A stretch of 64,000 nucleotides of DNA from Galerina marginata (GCA_023014335.1 JAECYW010000012.1:1860001-1924000); one strand, 5' to 3'. Counted from the stretch's first letter, positions 49,701 to 61,203 are shown. The notes: generated by a model not told the origin, from the sequence alone. Numbers and translations: made by a program.

Positions 49701-52499
49701 TGCCAGGGAGTCATCTAATACGGTTTCTTCACGAGTTTCCCCGTTCATTCCCATTCTACAATTTTCATCTTTCTTCTCTTGGCCTCGTTCCAGATATTTC
49801 CAGCAGGTGGGTTGGTGCTCATGCCATGCATGGTGGTAAAGAAGTCTGTTGACTGACTCGTTGAATTCTTTCCAGAAAACCTCCGGTTCCTCTGTGAGAG
49901 AACTTGGCATAGGTATAACACCTGGATGTGGATCACCCGATTCTTTATGTAAAATGCGGCGTGGATGGTTCTGTTTCTGGGCTTCAACCGTCGGTGAACC
50001 AGGAAACTCGCATTTTATGACAGACTCGAGCCATCGGAATACTCTCATTTTGTACTCGTCCGACTCATACATTCTATCACGAAGTTGCTGAGGCAACAAA
50101 TGACCTTCTAGCCAGATGAGCATATGGCAGTGAAGAGTTCCTTTGCCCTGCGCCTCGACTGTTCCATAATATGCCATGCATTTCCCATATAAACCGCCAG
50201 AATTGCGTCCGTATCCAAGAATTATGGTTATGAACTTCGAAATGAAGAGATCGAAAAATCGAGCGCATGCTGAAGGGTTTCGAGCAGCAAGGAGTTTGCG
50301 CTTCCACTCGGACATGTCTTCTCCTCTTGCTAGATCCTCCAAGACAATATTCTCGCCTGAAAAAATGCGCACTATTGGATGGTCGACATCAGACGGGTTT
50401 ATAGTGATGAACAAGGTTGGTGCTCCTTTGTAGTTAATTAGAGAGCGTATTTCATTCCTCAATGTCGTCTTATACCCATCACTTCCTGGTACATGTTTGG
50501 AAATCATGCGAAGGGATGCCAGTAGTCGGAATGCTTCTTTCTCCTTCTCGTTTTCCGGAGAGTAGAGTGAATTTTTTTGGCATTCTTGATTTAGTTTTGA
50601 AAGAATTTCCGGATCTATACTGAGCAATTTTTACATAACTTGACGGTGTACTCGGTGAGATACAGCAAATCTTAAGCTTTCAGATACGAGTGCTTTTCGA
50701 CAAACATTATAAAATACGAAGGCAAATTCTGCGTCTTTTTCGAATGGACTGTCGTCTACCATAAGTAAATGAGATAACTGCTCTTGCATTCCGATTCTCA
50801 CTTGTCTACCTGGATGATAAAATCCCCCAATTCCCCATGGATCGAGGTGAGGAAATAGCCATGTTAATATTGACGGATTATGGAAGTCTGGAATCGAATG
50901 CGAGCCTTTTCCGGACACGATGAAGGGCTTTCCTTCAAGACATCTCTCGAGAGCTAAAGTCTTCATTGTTTGATAACTTAGCGGAGACTCGTCACCATCT
51001 GTATAGCCTACATTTTCCATAAGTAGTTCATCCACGTCGTCTCCGTTCATGTCCGAGTCAGTGTTTCGAGGAGTGTAGTCTGAGACAGCAGCATCCATCG
51101 CTTCATTGGCTGGAATGTGTCCAACATGAACAAAAGATGGAACACCATCGTCGTTTCCTTTGTCGAATAGGTTATTTAAATTATCCTCGCTGAAGCTAAA
51201 CTCATTCGAAGGTCGGTAGTGAAGATTGTTTTGTAACAGAAACAATATTATTTTTTTCACTCTAGACTTCCTTACTAGAATCGGAGAGTACTTATGTATA
51301 GTCGAGCGAGTAGGGATTTTTTGGCCCACAAAGACTGCACACATGGTGTCTCTCATTGAGTCTGAAGGAGGGGGGATGACCTTGTTCATACGAATAACGT
51401 CGAGAGGCGCTACCATGACATTTCCCCGAATACCTTTTCTCGCTCGGGCAAGTAAATTTCCATTTACGGACTCGGGCTCCTCTGTTTGCTTGGCATTGAA
51501 CCGACAGGTAACGGAGTTACATCTCGCCCAAGCAATAAGCATTTTATCAAATAATGTTGCTTCATCAAACGATTGCTTTACTTCTGTTGGGAGAGATTCA
51601 CGACCGTAATAAAGCCAGTTACTCAAAGCAAACTTCGGCATGACAGAGGCGGCCAAAGATTTACTACATTTGTCACATAGCCGCATATGGCCAACTCTCT
51701 CTGTGAATTCTAAGCCTTTAGGATTTAAAATTGCTTTTTGGTAGGCAACCAGGTTGTAAGTTCTCGGTAGAACCCTTTCATGTAAATAATTATTACGCAG
51801 TAAAGTCAAATCAACGGTGTTCCCATCTACCCATTCGGATTCGAGTTTGGACACTCGTTTACTGCACACTGCACACACCACTACCAGTAATTTCTCTGTC
51901 GACATTTCCTCTTGCCATTTGTTTATGATAGAAAGCTTTTTTGTTTCGTCGAGTGGACAAAGGTGATCGAGGGCTTCCATATCTTCGTCTGTCCGAAGCA
52001 GCTGTTCACTGCACAGATTACCAGATTCTGTAGACGATTCAGGTAGTAAATTTGCGATAGTGCTTGGTTGTGTAGTGGACTGGACTGTCTCGAATATGCG
52101 TTCGACGGCTTTTCTTGGAGTAGATAAAACTTTAAACACATGGACAAGGCGACAACATCGTCGGAGGCATGGATGTTGAAATAGCATCCGACAAATCACA
52201 GACTTCGTAGATTTCTCAGGCTTCATTCCATGCGACTTACAAAGTATCCGTAGATCTTTTAAACTGAAATATCTGAACCAGAAAACAAGAGAATTTATAT
52301 CCGCACTAAATACTAGGAAATTGGGATCGGTGATATGAGCTCTCGCATCGCGTGGATCGACGAAAACATTGTGGAACCGGAAGTATCTATTTAAATGCAC
52401 TACATTTATATCTTCCCTGACTCCGTAAACTGGCTGATCAACATAGTGGTAAATTGCAAGGCCTGGGTAACCATGGTTAGAAATTGTTCGAGAACGCAT
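46728..52499 (-). pseudogene. RepHel helicase-transposase, single in-frame stop
   Basis: One reading frame of about 1925 codons is interrupted only by TAA at 50631-50633, dividing it into 622- and 1299-residue parts. The first part has the basidiomycete Helitron N-terminal region with zinc-binding-like CAVCSKRV and MRLCDKC motifs. The second part begins with the Helitron Rep domain: the HUH motif KGTLHCHMLIW (about residue 168 of that part) and the paired tyrosines FLYYVTDYITK (about residue 352), which cut and join DNA in rolling-circle transposition. A PIF1-type 5'-3' helicase follows: Walker A GVGGTGKSHL (about 840), Walker B LIIDEVSMVG, GDFGQLKPPKQ, and the C-terminal VYVMLSRVKSLSGL. All key motifs are intact, so the copy is very young or the stop is a sequencing difference. 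Confidence 0.92.
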
Positions 52500-52599
52500 G
52501 TAGTTTTAATATATGTTTTATGTTCAATGCACAATTTTTATGAACAGGGATCGGGCAAAGGAACGGCAGGGTTAGCGTGTAAATTAAATATTTGACTGG

Positions 52600-53113
52600 T
52601 GGTACTTACAGGTCGATAAACTTTCAGTTGTTATGGTGGATAACTCGTTCATGCTGGGGATTATGACGCCTGAAAATGTATGGCCTATTCATCGTGAGCT
52701 TGCCTTTTATCCACCTTCCATATTATACCATGGGAGACAGAACCTGGAGGATCAGAAAAAGACATGACCTGACAGTACACATTGCCAAACGGACTGCAAT
52801 ATGGCAAGCTAGTTAGGACTTTTGAAAACAAATTTGATATTTGAACTTCGGAAGGGCACCAAATAGTCATGGACACGAACATCCAGATATCAATTCGACG
52901 TCATTCTCTCAGATCTATCACCCGATTTAGAAAGCAAGATCGTTTTCTGTCTTGAAATCGTAGTCAACTTACGCGGAGGGAGTATATAATAGGTAAAATA
53001 CTGGTTGCTGACATTGATATTTTTCTCCCGTAAGACTTGTGCTGCCAACAATGTCGGTGTGCTCATAATATTCGAATTTAATCTGCCCTCTGACGCTGTG
53101 TCAACTAGTCGCA
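52600..53113. other. Short gap between Helitron and R2-like gene
   Basis: No gene on the plus strand. A minus-strand frame (53114-52890) is the antisense shadow of the R2-like gene's first exon and upstream region. The Helitron 5' end probably lies in the left part. Confidence 0.4.
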
Positions 53114-54372
53114 ATGTCCGAAGACAACTTCATCGAGCCTATTCTCGAGGTAAACCCGCGAAGGTTCGTCTTATTCCCGATAAAATACTTTGCGGTAAGT
53201 CAAAAGTTGGATAGACTCCGGTTTTAAGCTGACTTCGTATGGTAGATTTGGAAAGCTTACAAGAAAGCAATGACTATCTTTTGGATCGCGGACACTATTA
53301 AAACCGCTGACGACGAAGGCGACTGGGCAATAGCTTTGTTGAACGACGAGAAGACAATTACAAATTTAGCTCTTAATTTCTATGCAGAGACTCGTTTACT
53401 TCACCAAGCACTTCTCAACATAGTTTCCGGAGAGGTAACAATCCCAGAAGCGCGTTGCTTCTTTGGCTTTCAAAACATGATGTAAGTTTCAATTTCCTTG
53501 GACTTTGCAGTGGAATAATTTGAGGCACTCCAGGGAGAATATTCATGCAGAAGCGTTATCGAAGTTCGCGTCAATCTTTGTCACCGGAGAAGCGGAATGG
53601 CAACAGGCTTTGAGCTTTGTCACTGAATCGAAGGCCCTGCTTAAGAAAGCCGAGTGGTCGGCAAAGTGGCTTGAAGACATTGACTCTCCTTTTCCCGATT
53701 TATTGATTGCACTGGCAGCTATTAAAGGCCTATTCTCGTCCTCCGTTTCAAGCGTTCTTGGTTGGCTTGGGGAGCGGGCCATCTTACCCGGTTTGGCCCA
53801 TGCTCATTCGCTGATTGAACTGGACGATGAGTCGTATCTCGATTTTTCTTGCCTACTCTTCCACCACCTTGTGAGGAAGCCGTCAGAAGGCCATGCGGTA
53901 GATATTATACTTGAGGCGGTTGAGCTCGAGAAAGCCTTCGCCACGGGTGAGTGTCACATTCATGTAATTTCACGATCTGAATTCCCGTACAGAACTTTTC
54001 TCTCTTTGCAACGTCGAAATATTACCGGAATCTATGCATGAATATATTGAGTATTTGGCCGATATGATTCTTAGTTCCATGGGATACAAGAGACATTTCA
54101 ATACTGTTAATCCCGTGAGCTCTTTCCATACAACCGATTGCTTCGACCCAACTGATCGGACCGACAAAGCTTTCCTTTATGCATCACCTGTCTGGCGAGG
54201 TGAAGGCCACATTTTTTGTGAATCAAATCGAGAAAGGGTCCCACCCGAATACCGGGAAATTGACCAGAGACGCCGAAATCAAAACGCAGATTGTCGATTT
54301 GTATGTCCCTTTTCAATCTGTGCAATAACCTCAATTAATGTCTGATTAAGTTTCAGTGAAGAATTATCCTGA
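53114..54372 (+). CDS. Ribonucleotide reductase small-subunit (R2) paralogue, metal site degraded
   Basis: Exons 53114-53194, 53246-53481, 53534-53946, 53993-54114, 54170-54300 and 54357-54372 join in phase to 332 residues, normal for class I R2. R2 houses the di-iron site and tyrosyl radical that power dNTP synthesis by the large subunit. Family landmarks are clear: EPILEVNPRRFVLFPIKY, IWKAYKKA, EARCFFGFQNMMENIH, ILPGLAHA, DFSCLLFHHLVRKPS, EYIEYLADMIL, FNTVNP and an acidic DFEELS end. The six metal ligands have changed. The first Asp aligns with K46, the Glu of AAVEG with K170, the Glu/His pair of DEGLH with D204 and Y207; only E107 and H110 of ENIH remain. The radical tyrosine (ExxHxxxY) is L114. 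The N-terminus is short. By comparison, yeast Rnr4 is a known R2-type subunit lacking ligands, so a structural or regulatory role is plausible. Frame, introns and C-terminus are intact. Confidence 0.87.
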
Positions 54373-55149
54373 ACCTATTTATTTCAAATTTTATTGCGAG
54401 AGTGTGAATAGCTTGGATTAATAGAAGTTGCAGAGCCGTTTTTACCGTTTGCATTCGGTCTTGCACGTGGTAGTAGCCATTCCCATAATGCGAATCATAT
54501 GAACAATTTTCTGATTGACACGTATTGTACACTCCCTGAAAACTTGTTCTACGGCCCACGAGTACTGCTACCTTCCCGCCGTCGGCTAAAGGACTCCTCA
54601 TGTGATCGCATATGATGACGGGGTTCTGATTTTCCGCTTGAGGTACCTATTATACACTCCGGGAGTCGATCTACGGCTCATGAGTACTGGCACCACACCG
54701 CCGTCGGCTAAATCACTCCCTCATGGGATCACATATGATGACGGTGGTTCTGATTTTCCTTTTAAGGTATCTCAAACTCCGTTTAAGCGCCAAGGAAAAT
54801 GCGCTGGTCCGATCTTCCGTTGTGTGTGGTAGTACCTCTTCCCATAATACCAGTCATATGAACATTTTTTTCTGATTGACACGTATTGTACACTCCCCGA
54901 AAAGTCGATCTATGTCCCACGAGTTCTGGCACCACACCTACCTCACTGCCGTCGGCTAAAGGACTCCCTCATGTGATCGCATATGATGACAGGGGTTCTG
55001 ATTTTCCTTTTAAGGCATCTCAAAACCCGTTTAAGCGCCAAGTTCAATTACGTAGTTCGTTTAACGTATAGAGCAAAAGCGTACAGATAAGAGTGACTGG
55101 GAGTGGTTTCTCTAAGTAGATCGGAAAAGTTGTCGGTAAAATTGGTAGC
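54373..55149. repeat. Degenerate tandem repeat downstream of the R2-like gene
   Basis: Three diverged units, about 54462-54637, 54645-54800 and 54825-55050. Shared blocks are TTCTGATTGACACGTATTGT (units 1 and 3), ACACTCC(C/G)(G/T)GA, CC(C/A)(A/T)GAGT(A/T)CTG, GCCGTCGGCTAAA, CATATGATGACGG and GGTTCTGATTTTCC. The core GTCGGCTA occurs at 54581, 54703 and 54951, consistent with a unit near 122-125 bp with one partial copy. Units 2 and 3 share the tail CCGTTTAAGCGCCAAG. It fills the space between two genes on the same strand and could act as promoter repeats of the following gene. No coding sequence is evident. Confidence 0.8.
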
Positions 55150-56103
55150 ATGAGTGTTCGCAAAATTACCGGAGCTCCTTTAGATCTTACGTCCTGTTCA
55201 AAGTTACCAGAATTGAATTTATTTCATATCTATGACTCGGAAAAGTACCCTTTTAGCGGAGACAAAAATTTTACGTGCAGAAAGGACTCTTCGCGAATGC
55301 GTATAAAAGCTTCGCCCTTTTATTATTGGATTGAATCGTCATCTACAACTTTACTCCGTGCACTAGTCGTTCTGGATCCAATGGATAGTCTACCAGGCAG
55401 ATATCAAGCGAACTGGCTACTCGAGGTGCCGAGTCTGCAACCGTGCTATTCCACTCTCTCTAAAATTCCTTTTCTATCATTTAGCATCCAGGAATTTCGC
55501 CGACCTTCATAAGCAAAGAAGAAGTCCTCAACCTACAACGCGTCAGGTTGCTTTCCCAGGCAACTGTGTCGGTGTGTCGAAATATCAGTTCTCAGAGATT
55601 AAATACTGACCAACTTGTAGCCCCATATCAAACGAAACATATGTGCGGTATTCACCACAGGGGGTTCTATCGAATTTATGCCTTTGGCCTCATACGCTCA
55701 TGCTTCCAATGACGTCCTTGACGTATCACAATTCTTCCCGAACGGTGCTCTCAGTGTTCGGGTGACCTGCATCCCCAGCACCCCCTTCAAGCTTCAGAAC
55801 GACTACAGAATAATTGTCTCAAAGGGAACACCAAACGCACCGGCAAACTCCTCTCTCAGGATGTTATTCGGACAACTTTGGCTCGGAAACATAGTAATTA
55901 GCAAGTATGGCGCTTCGGGTTGTCGTGAAGATATTTACTACCACAAAACAGAATCGGTAGTATTGGTCCTAGGAATGTAAGTGTTAAATTAGAGATCTAT
56001 TCTTTGATAACATCTAAGTTTACGCATTTATTTATTTATTAGGTGGATGCAGAACGTTCAGACTTTACGCGCAGGTCTCAACAACGTCTCACGCTCTAAT
56101 TAA
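55150..56103 (+). CDS. Orphan four-exon gene
   Basis: Exons 55150-55425, 55485-55565, 55621-55976 and 56043-56103 join in phase to 257 residues. The N-terminal third is mixed with scattered Cys. The centre (NLQRVRLLSQA, then HIKRNICAVFTTGG) looks globular. A beta-rich portion follows (GALSVRVTCIPSTPFKLQND, RMLFGQLWLGNIVISKYG). The last exon adds WMQNVQTLRAGLNNVSRSN. No family recognised. The model depends on a weaker GTGTCG donor at 55566; the alternative GTTGCT donor 14 nt upstream does not keep frame. The gene starts directly after the tandem repeat and shares orientation with the R2-like gene. Confidence 0.58.
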
Positions 56104-56512
56104 GTGTACATCAGCCTGCCTTCCTTTCTCGAGTGGAGGATTAGGGTCGGTCGGAGTGTTAGCTCACGATCCTATCGTCGTTCCATAAAAATTACATTAT
56201 TTGGTAAACGAGAGATAAATACAGGGAGCTGAAGTGCGTCTAATGTGCTACGTGTTCACTCAACCCATTTGTCGTCGACATTCATCTTGTGGTCATCTTG
56301 CGCACTTCCCGAGGAGCCTTTCCTTTTGGCCTCGTGAGTGTGCGTGGTACAGAATTTGTGGAAGCAATAGTGAAGAAACATCTGTGCTTACATTCTTTGG
56401 AGCTGCCTGATGACCCGAATGCTGGCAAATTCCCCATCCTGTTTTTTGATGACTTTGAAATTGGCAGCTAAGTATCTCTCCTCTTCTCTAAGTTTGGATA
56501 GATCTCGAGGCG
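56104..56512. other. Short intergenic region
   Basis: A 60-residue plus-strand frame (56289-56471) ends the space between two genes whose 3' ends face each other. No domain seen; probably 3' untranslated sequence. Confidence 0.35.
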
Positions 56513-57458
56513 CTACGAAGAGAAGAAATGAGAAATAGCAGGGATCAATTCACAAAGTTGAGAGTGCCTGGACATACTAACAAGCGGTATCTTCCAGCAG
56601 AATCTGTCGCCCGTATCTCGTTTCCCATACAACTTTGAAATTGGGTGCACTGCTTCCGTTTCAATCAGGTCGAAACCTCGTTCTTGATATTTCTGGATCC
56701 AATGCGTGTGATGCGGCCGTAATTCATGAAGAATATACGATTTTCGCTCTAGGAAAGTAGACTTCGGAAAAATTGAAACTGCCATGGTCGCAGCGATGTA
56801 GTTTACGACTCCCGCTGTCACAAAAAAAGTCGTTAGCTACCGGTGTACTGTAAGTTGGAGGAGAGGATATACTTGAATGAAATTCATACAAAAGGTAATT
56901 TACCGGGTTTGTTTCCACCCCGATAATCTGTATTTGCCTTCGACAAACTGTCCCGTCCCAAAGTGTTTCGGTTTTTATATGGTTTATGATCATGGTGATG
57001 GAAGTTGATCAAATACGTTCCAATGGTTGTAGAGGCTTTCCCGTGAAATATCGGCGTACAACATCTTTGCAAACTCGCCCGAGGTCAATACCATACCCGT
57101 GCTTCTTCACCCAAGCTGATAAGGTCTTGATTTGAGTGTGGTGGACATAAATATCCATATCACTTTCGGAATAGTAAGCACGATCGAAGAATTGCACGGC
57201 TTGGGACCCTGATATAACGGCCTGGCAACTGTGCAAGATGTCTTGGAATCCGCCAACGTCTGCGAACCATAGTCGGAATCTATACTCAAATCTCCAAACT
57301 CGCGTAGTATAGAAGCGGACGAGCACGCGCGTCATCCAAGACGCTCCAGAAAGCGCCAGAAGCTGCTCTAGTGAGCAAAAAGACATGATACGGAAGACGA
57401 TCCGGCTGGGTAAGCACATAATTGACGTAAAAAAATGACTTGTTAACAGGCCGCTCAT
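56513..57458 (-). CDS. F-box protein with nucleotidyltransferase-like C-terminal part
   Basis: Minus-strand exons 57458-57017, 56947-56873 and 56814-56513 join in phase to about 272 residues; an internal start at 57419 (MCLPSRIVFRIMSF) is more likely than 57458. The start is an F-box-type helix set (LPSRIVFRIMSFCSLEQLLAL). It is followed by VISGSQAVQFFDRAYYSESDMDIYV. In that stretch a GS motif and an acidic DMDIYV strand recall the nucleotidyltransferase fold (GS...DxD). This F-box plus NTase-like arrangement recurs in a large family of Agaricomycete proteins. Later landmarks are QIQIIGVETNPVNYLLYEFH, STGVVNYIAATMAVSIFPKS, IQKYQERGFDLIE and RFCWKIPL. No catalytic activity is known for the family. 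The second GT donor (GAAC|GT) is needed to keep phase. Confidence 0.68.
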
Positions 57459-57854
57459 GTTTAGGGGCAGGATATAGAGAGCTTTGTATGATGAAAGCGG
57501 GACTAAATATCCTACGTCGCGGTGGGAGTGTCAATTCCATCTAGATTGGAGCACATGGTGAGATACATCTGTCCACATGGTATTGACCTTTCGGTGTGTA
57601 TGGTCGTAATTATCAATGTTTCTCTCGTCTCGGCACAAATAAGGGCTCCGTTTGGAACTGTAGCCACCAAATTATATGTCCGTGTTTGTTATTAGATAGG
57701 GGCCTTTGGGTTAGCCTGGACGACTTTAATATACTGTGCTTGGTTAGAAGGTAGTCCTTGAGGCCGGAAGTGTTGTTAGCAGATATCCTACCATGGCCAT
57801 CCCGCTTTAAAAGCAGCCAGAAATCTCAGTAAGTACCTCTGTAAATTTCAAGTA

Positions 57855-59165
57855 ATGGCACACAACCAAGAAATATTGGACCTTGTCAGCGAATGGCAAT
57901 CAAAACGCTTCAGGGAAAGCGAAATTTCTCTTTCAGACGCTGTCGATTCACTTAGTTCCGAAGAGCCTATCGTCGTAGCTCAACCTGGTGTAAGCGCAGC
58001 TCGATGGATAGTACGTGTCTATGTAATTTAAGTTACTAATAAGTCTGACCAAAATCGTGTAGTTAAACGCCAAAGCCACGAAGAAGGTGGCCGTTATCGT
58101 TCACGCAGGGATATGGGCATGGAAATCTGACTTGGAAACTGGAAACTTTGTACCCGAGGGTTGTGATGCGGCAGATGGACTCCCAGAGAATCGCATGTAA
58201 ATCAGTTTCATTGGCTGGAATAATTTTAGAATTACATCCTTTCGCCGTAGTCAGGATACGCCATCATACAAATGCGAATTTTTGTATGCGTTCGACACTA
58301 GTGTTGATGACTCTATCTGGGAGCACCTCCAGGTAATTACTGTCTTTAAAATATATACTGCACATTTATTCACAATCTACAGGCGCTGGAGGATCATGTA
58401 TCTGCTCAGCCTGGCTTTAATAAGGGAAATAGGCCACGTAGATCCTGGCAAAGTGGTAGGGTGGCTTCTGCACGTCAAAAATATGTAGTGTCGGCCAAAG
58501 TTTTTGCTAAGCGCAGCCCTCACAACACAAAGGAGGGTGGAGAGTATCATGTCCCCTATGAGGTACACCCATGGATAATGCACGGCATAGACAATTACCC
58601 CGAAGCACTCCAAATTCCCAATCCCGAGCGCCCAAAGTATTACGATTTCTCCAATGGCGTCTTGCGGAAGCTTGAAGAAACAAATAACCCCACCTTCCAG
58701 AAGAACAACATTGTGTGGATGGCGTGTAAAATTGGCTTCATTGTTTCGGGTGAATCCTGGTGGTCCGAAATAATCCCCATCAAATTCATTAGAGTTGGCA
58801 AGATACCCGAGCACTTCTTCTCTAAGTCCGATCCAGCAATGTTTCCACCCCTTGACCCTGATTTCGAACCTCTTGAGCTTGGTGGTAATATTGTCCCTAT
58901 CGACTGTAAGTGATTAATATAGAATTCCTCATGACCTAGACTGACAAATATCACAGCCCCAGCACGGGGCCACAAGCGTAAGAACCCTGAAGAAGAAGAT
59001 CTGAACGGGATTTTAAGTCCCAGTAAGAAACAGGCTATGGAGGTCGACTCCGAGATGAATGATGCGGGTGGTGAAGAGATCCACCGTGAGGCTGGAGGAA
59101 GAATCGCGAGTGGATCTAAGACGCGCTCCAAGAGCAACAAGGAGAACAAGCCCATTCGACCATAG
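57855..59165 (+). CDS. Orphan five-exon gene with basic nuclear-type tail
   Basis: Exons 57855-58010, 58063-58196, 58251-58332, 58383-58905 and 58957-59165 join in phase to 367 residues. The beginning is helical (MAHNQEILDLVSEWQSKRF). The middle carries well-ordered looking text (KKVAVIVHAGIWAWKS, YKCEFLYAFDTSVDDSIWEHL, VPYEVHPWIMHGIDNYPEAL, MACKIGFIVSGESWWSEII). The C-terminal 70 residues are charged and disordered, with several basic clusters (GHKRKNPEEE, SPSKKQ, SKTRSKSNKENK) typical of nuclear localisation. No family recognised. Canonical donors throughout (GTACGT, GTAAAT, GTAATT, GTAAGT). The strong phase continuity makes this one of the safer orphan models here. Confidence 0.66.
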
Positions 59166-61203
59166 AATTCTCATTGTCAAAGAAGTTAGGCTGATATTGT
59201 ATCGGCTTCCACCCATTTTTCTCTTTTTCTTCTATGCCAGACAAACATTCTTCCGTTACGAAGTTGAATTCTGTAATTAAATAACCGGCTTCCGTGAAAT
59301 AAATCTCAAGCTTTGATTTTCGTTTAAAATATTGTCAGGAAAGTCATTTCGAAGGATTGTTTAAATACACAGTCCGAATTCTCCGACAGGCAGGAGCATG
59401 CCTATGCAGCGTAAAGGGGTCACGGGAAGATCCTCGTGAAATGGCGCCGCAGGCAAAGCGGAGGGGTTTGGGGGGGATGCAATTCCCTCCAAGGGGTCTG
59501 GGGTGTCCCCAGCCGTCGCGGCCGGCGCCGCAAAGAGATCCACTTTCATAAAAATAGTGCTGCGCTGCAATGACGCGCGCTTATGTAACACACATCACTT
59601 TGCGGTGCGTGGGTTCGACGATCAACATTCCAACATTCAACATTCCTCTTCCCACTGAACATAACGACAACGGTGACAAGCCAGGATCATTCACTAATAT
59701 GTCTACTGGAAGCGGGCAGCTACCGCGAACTCGGGCTGGAAAGGAGGAAGAGGGGAGGCCCTGGAGGGGGAGACCCGCCTGGTACGATTGCGATGTGAGT
59801 TGTGTTTCAACTCGTATTGCATTTCTTCCTGCTCATCACACCCACCGCTGATTCACGCTGCGATAGGCTTAATCCAATCCGGCTGCGGCTGCCTACCTGC
59901 GCCAACTAGCACATGTCGCATTTTGCCATACGAAACACCCGTGACCAGCACAAGGAGCAGCAGCACGACCGGTGCTGCTGCTATGACTTGAATGCTCCAA
60001 GGGCTGGACGCAGCAGCAACAACAACATTGTTGCTGCTCTGCTACGGTGACATGGACAGCTTCTTCCTGTCGCTCGCGGGCGACACGCGACACCAGCTTC
60101 GTGTTTCGATGGGTCCGCCGCGGCTCCGGGGAGGGCCTGGACATGGGTAGGGAGGTGCTGGCGAAGTTGGGCTATAGAAGGTCTGAAGAAGTAGTTTAGG
60201 CTAAGACGAATTGACGAACAGTAAAGGATCTGGTGGGTGACTCTTTTTGTTTCTAGGTTAGACGCTGACGCAATTTTTTCTCGTTATAAACCGAGACACC
60301 TACAATTTTCTTGTTAACGCATACTAAATAGTGCTGTCCGCGTCGGTCGACCGACAGCTGGTTCATACATTGCAACGTCGGTAAGCAACGAAAACCACTA
60401 TTGGTTTTTTGTCTGTTCTACACTACATTGGACTAATATTGCGCCTCTGCCCACAAAGAGGCGATAGCACTTTCATTCAGAACTCCTGCCTTGGCACGCA
60501 GCGCCTCGAAGTCGTGGGGAAGCTCGCGTTGCCGTTCAAATGAGGGTGAGTCACAATGCTTCTGCCTGGACAGGAGGAGAGGGAGAGGGAGGGAGAGGAA
60601 GGCTAGCAGCGCATTGTTCGAGCTGCAAGATGGGTGCGGAAGTGGTATTCGCGAGCACGCCGCTTCTGGAGCAGGGGCGGTGTGGCTGGTGGTGGTATTA
60701 CCTCTTCTCCGCGCGATGGGCCATCCAGGATAGATTATGCGCGCCTCTGACTAACCTTTGTCGCTACGTCGTCGACATACATCCTAGTTAGCTAATGCAG
60801 TCATTTTCGAGTTCCCATTCACCTACAAGACGATTTCGCTCAACAGCCGCCATCATCGTGCAGTGGGTGTGACGGTTGGGTGATCGACTCACGATCGTTG
60901 TCTTGCTGATGACTTGTTGCATAGCCTCATTTCACCTGTGTAAAGTACCTTGATGTATTTACAATAAATCTCGTCTTATAATTGCCTCGTGGCAATCGGA
61001 CATACTTGCCTTTCCAGTGTGGTCGCATTAGTTGAGCCAAAAGGTTCTACTGTCCCTATTTATATCTGAGATCAATGTCAGCCGTGCGCCTATTTATTGC
61101 AGCATTCTATTTATAGTTTCCTCAATTGGTGATCGATAATTTAGTCTCTCGAGTTTTGATTGAAATGTAGGAATACATGGTTACAGTAGGAAGTGATAAA
61201 AGT
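59166..61203. other. Intergenic, GC-rich patches and CAG/CTG hairpins
   Basis: No gene supported. Around 59430-59540 there is a G/C-rich, C-run-rich patch. Short frames at 59570-60150 and 60490-60791 have biased composition but no domains. Confidence 0.4.
59956..60038. repeat. Pair of CAG/CTG hairpins
   Basis: AGCAGCAGCAC (59956-59966) pairs with GTGCTGCTGCT (59972-59982) around a 5-nt loop. AGCAGCAACAA (60012-60022) pairs with TTGTTGCTGCT (60028-60038) around another 5-nt loop. Both stems are perfect 11-mers, and the two hairpins are 29 nt apart. Confidence 0.85.

Larger units (their letters stand above)
46680..52600 (-). mobile_element. Helitron (rolling-circle transposon), right edge approximate
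   Basis: The element reads on the minus strand, so its 3' end is on the left, where a GC-rich hairpin (46680-46704) sits 24 nt beyond the RepHel stop codon. Its 5' end is right of 52499; the edge given is a guess near the sequence reading TTTACACGCTAACCC on the minus strand. No clear CTAG-type 3' terminus is visible within about 25 nt of the hairpin, so the exact boundary remains open. Flanking AT target dinucleotides could not be fixed. Confidence 0.75.

Noticed and set aside
52890..53114. Minus-strand frame of 74 residues at 53114-52890
   Set aside because: It overlaps the first exon and upstream region of the R2-like gene on the other strand, and no donor/acceptor combination continues it without stops.
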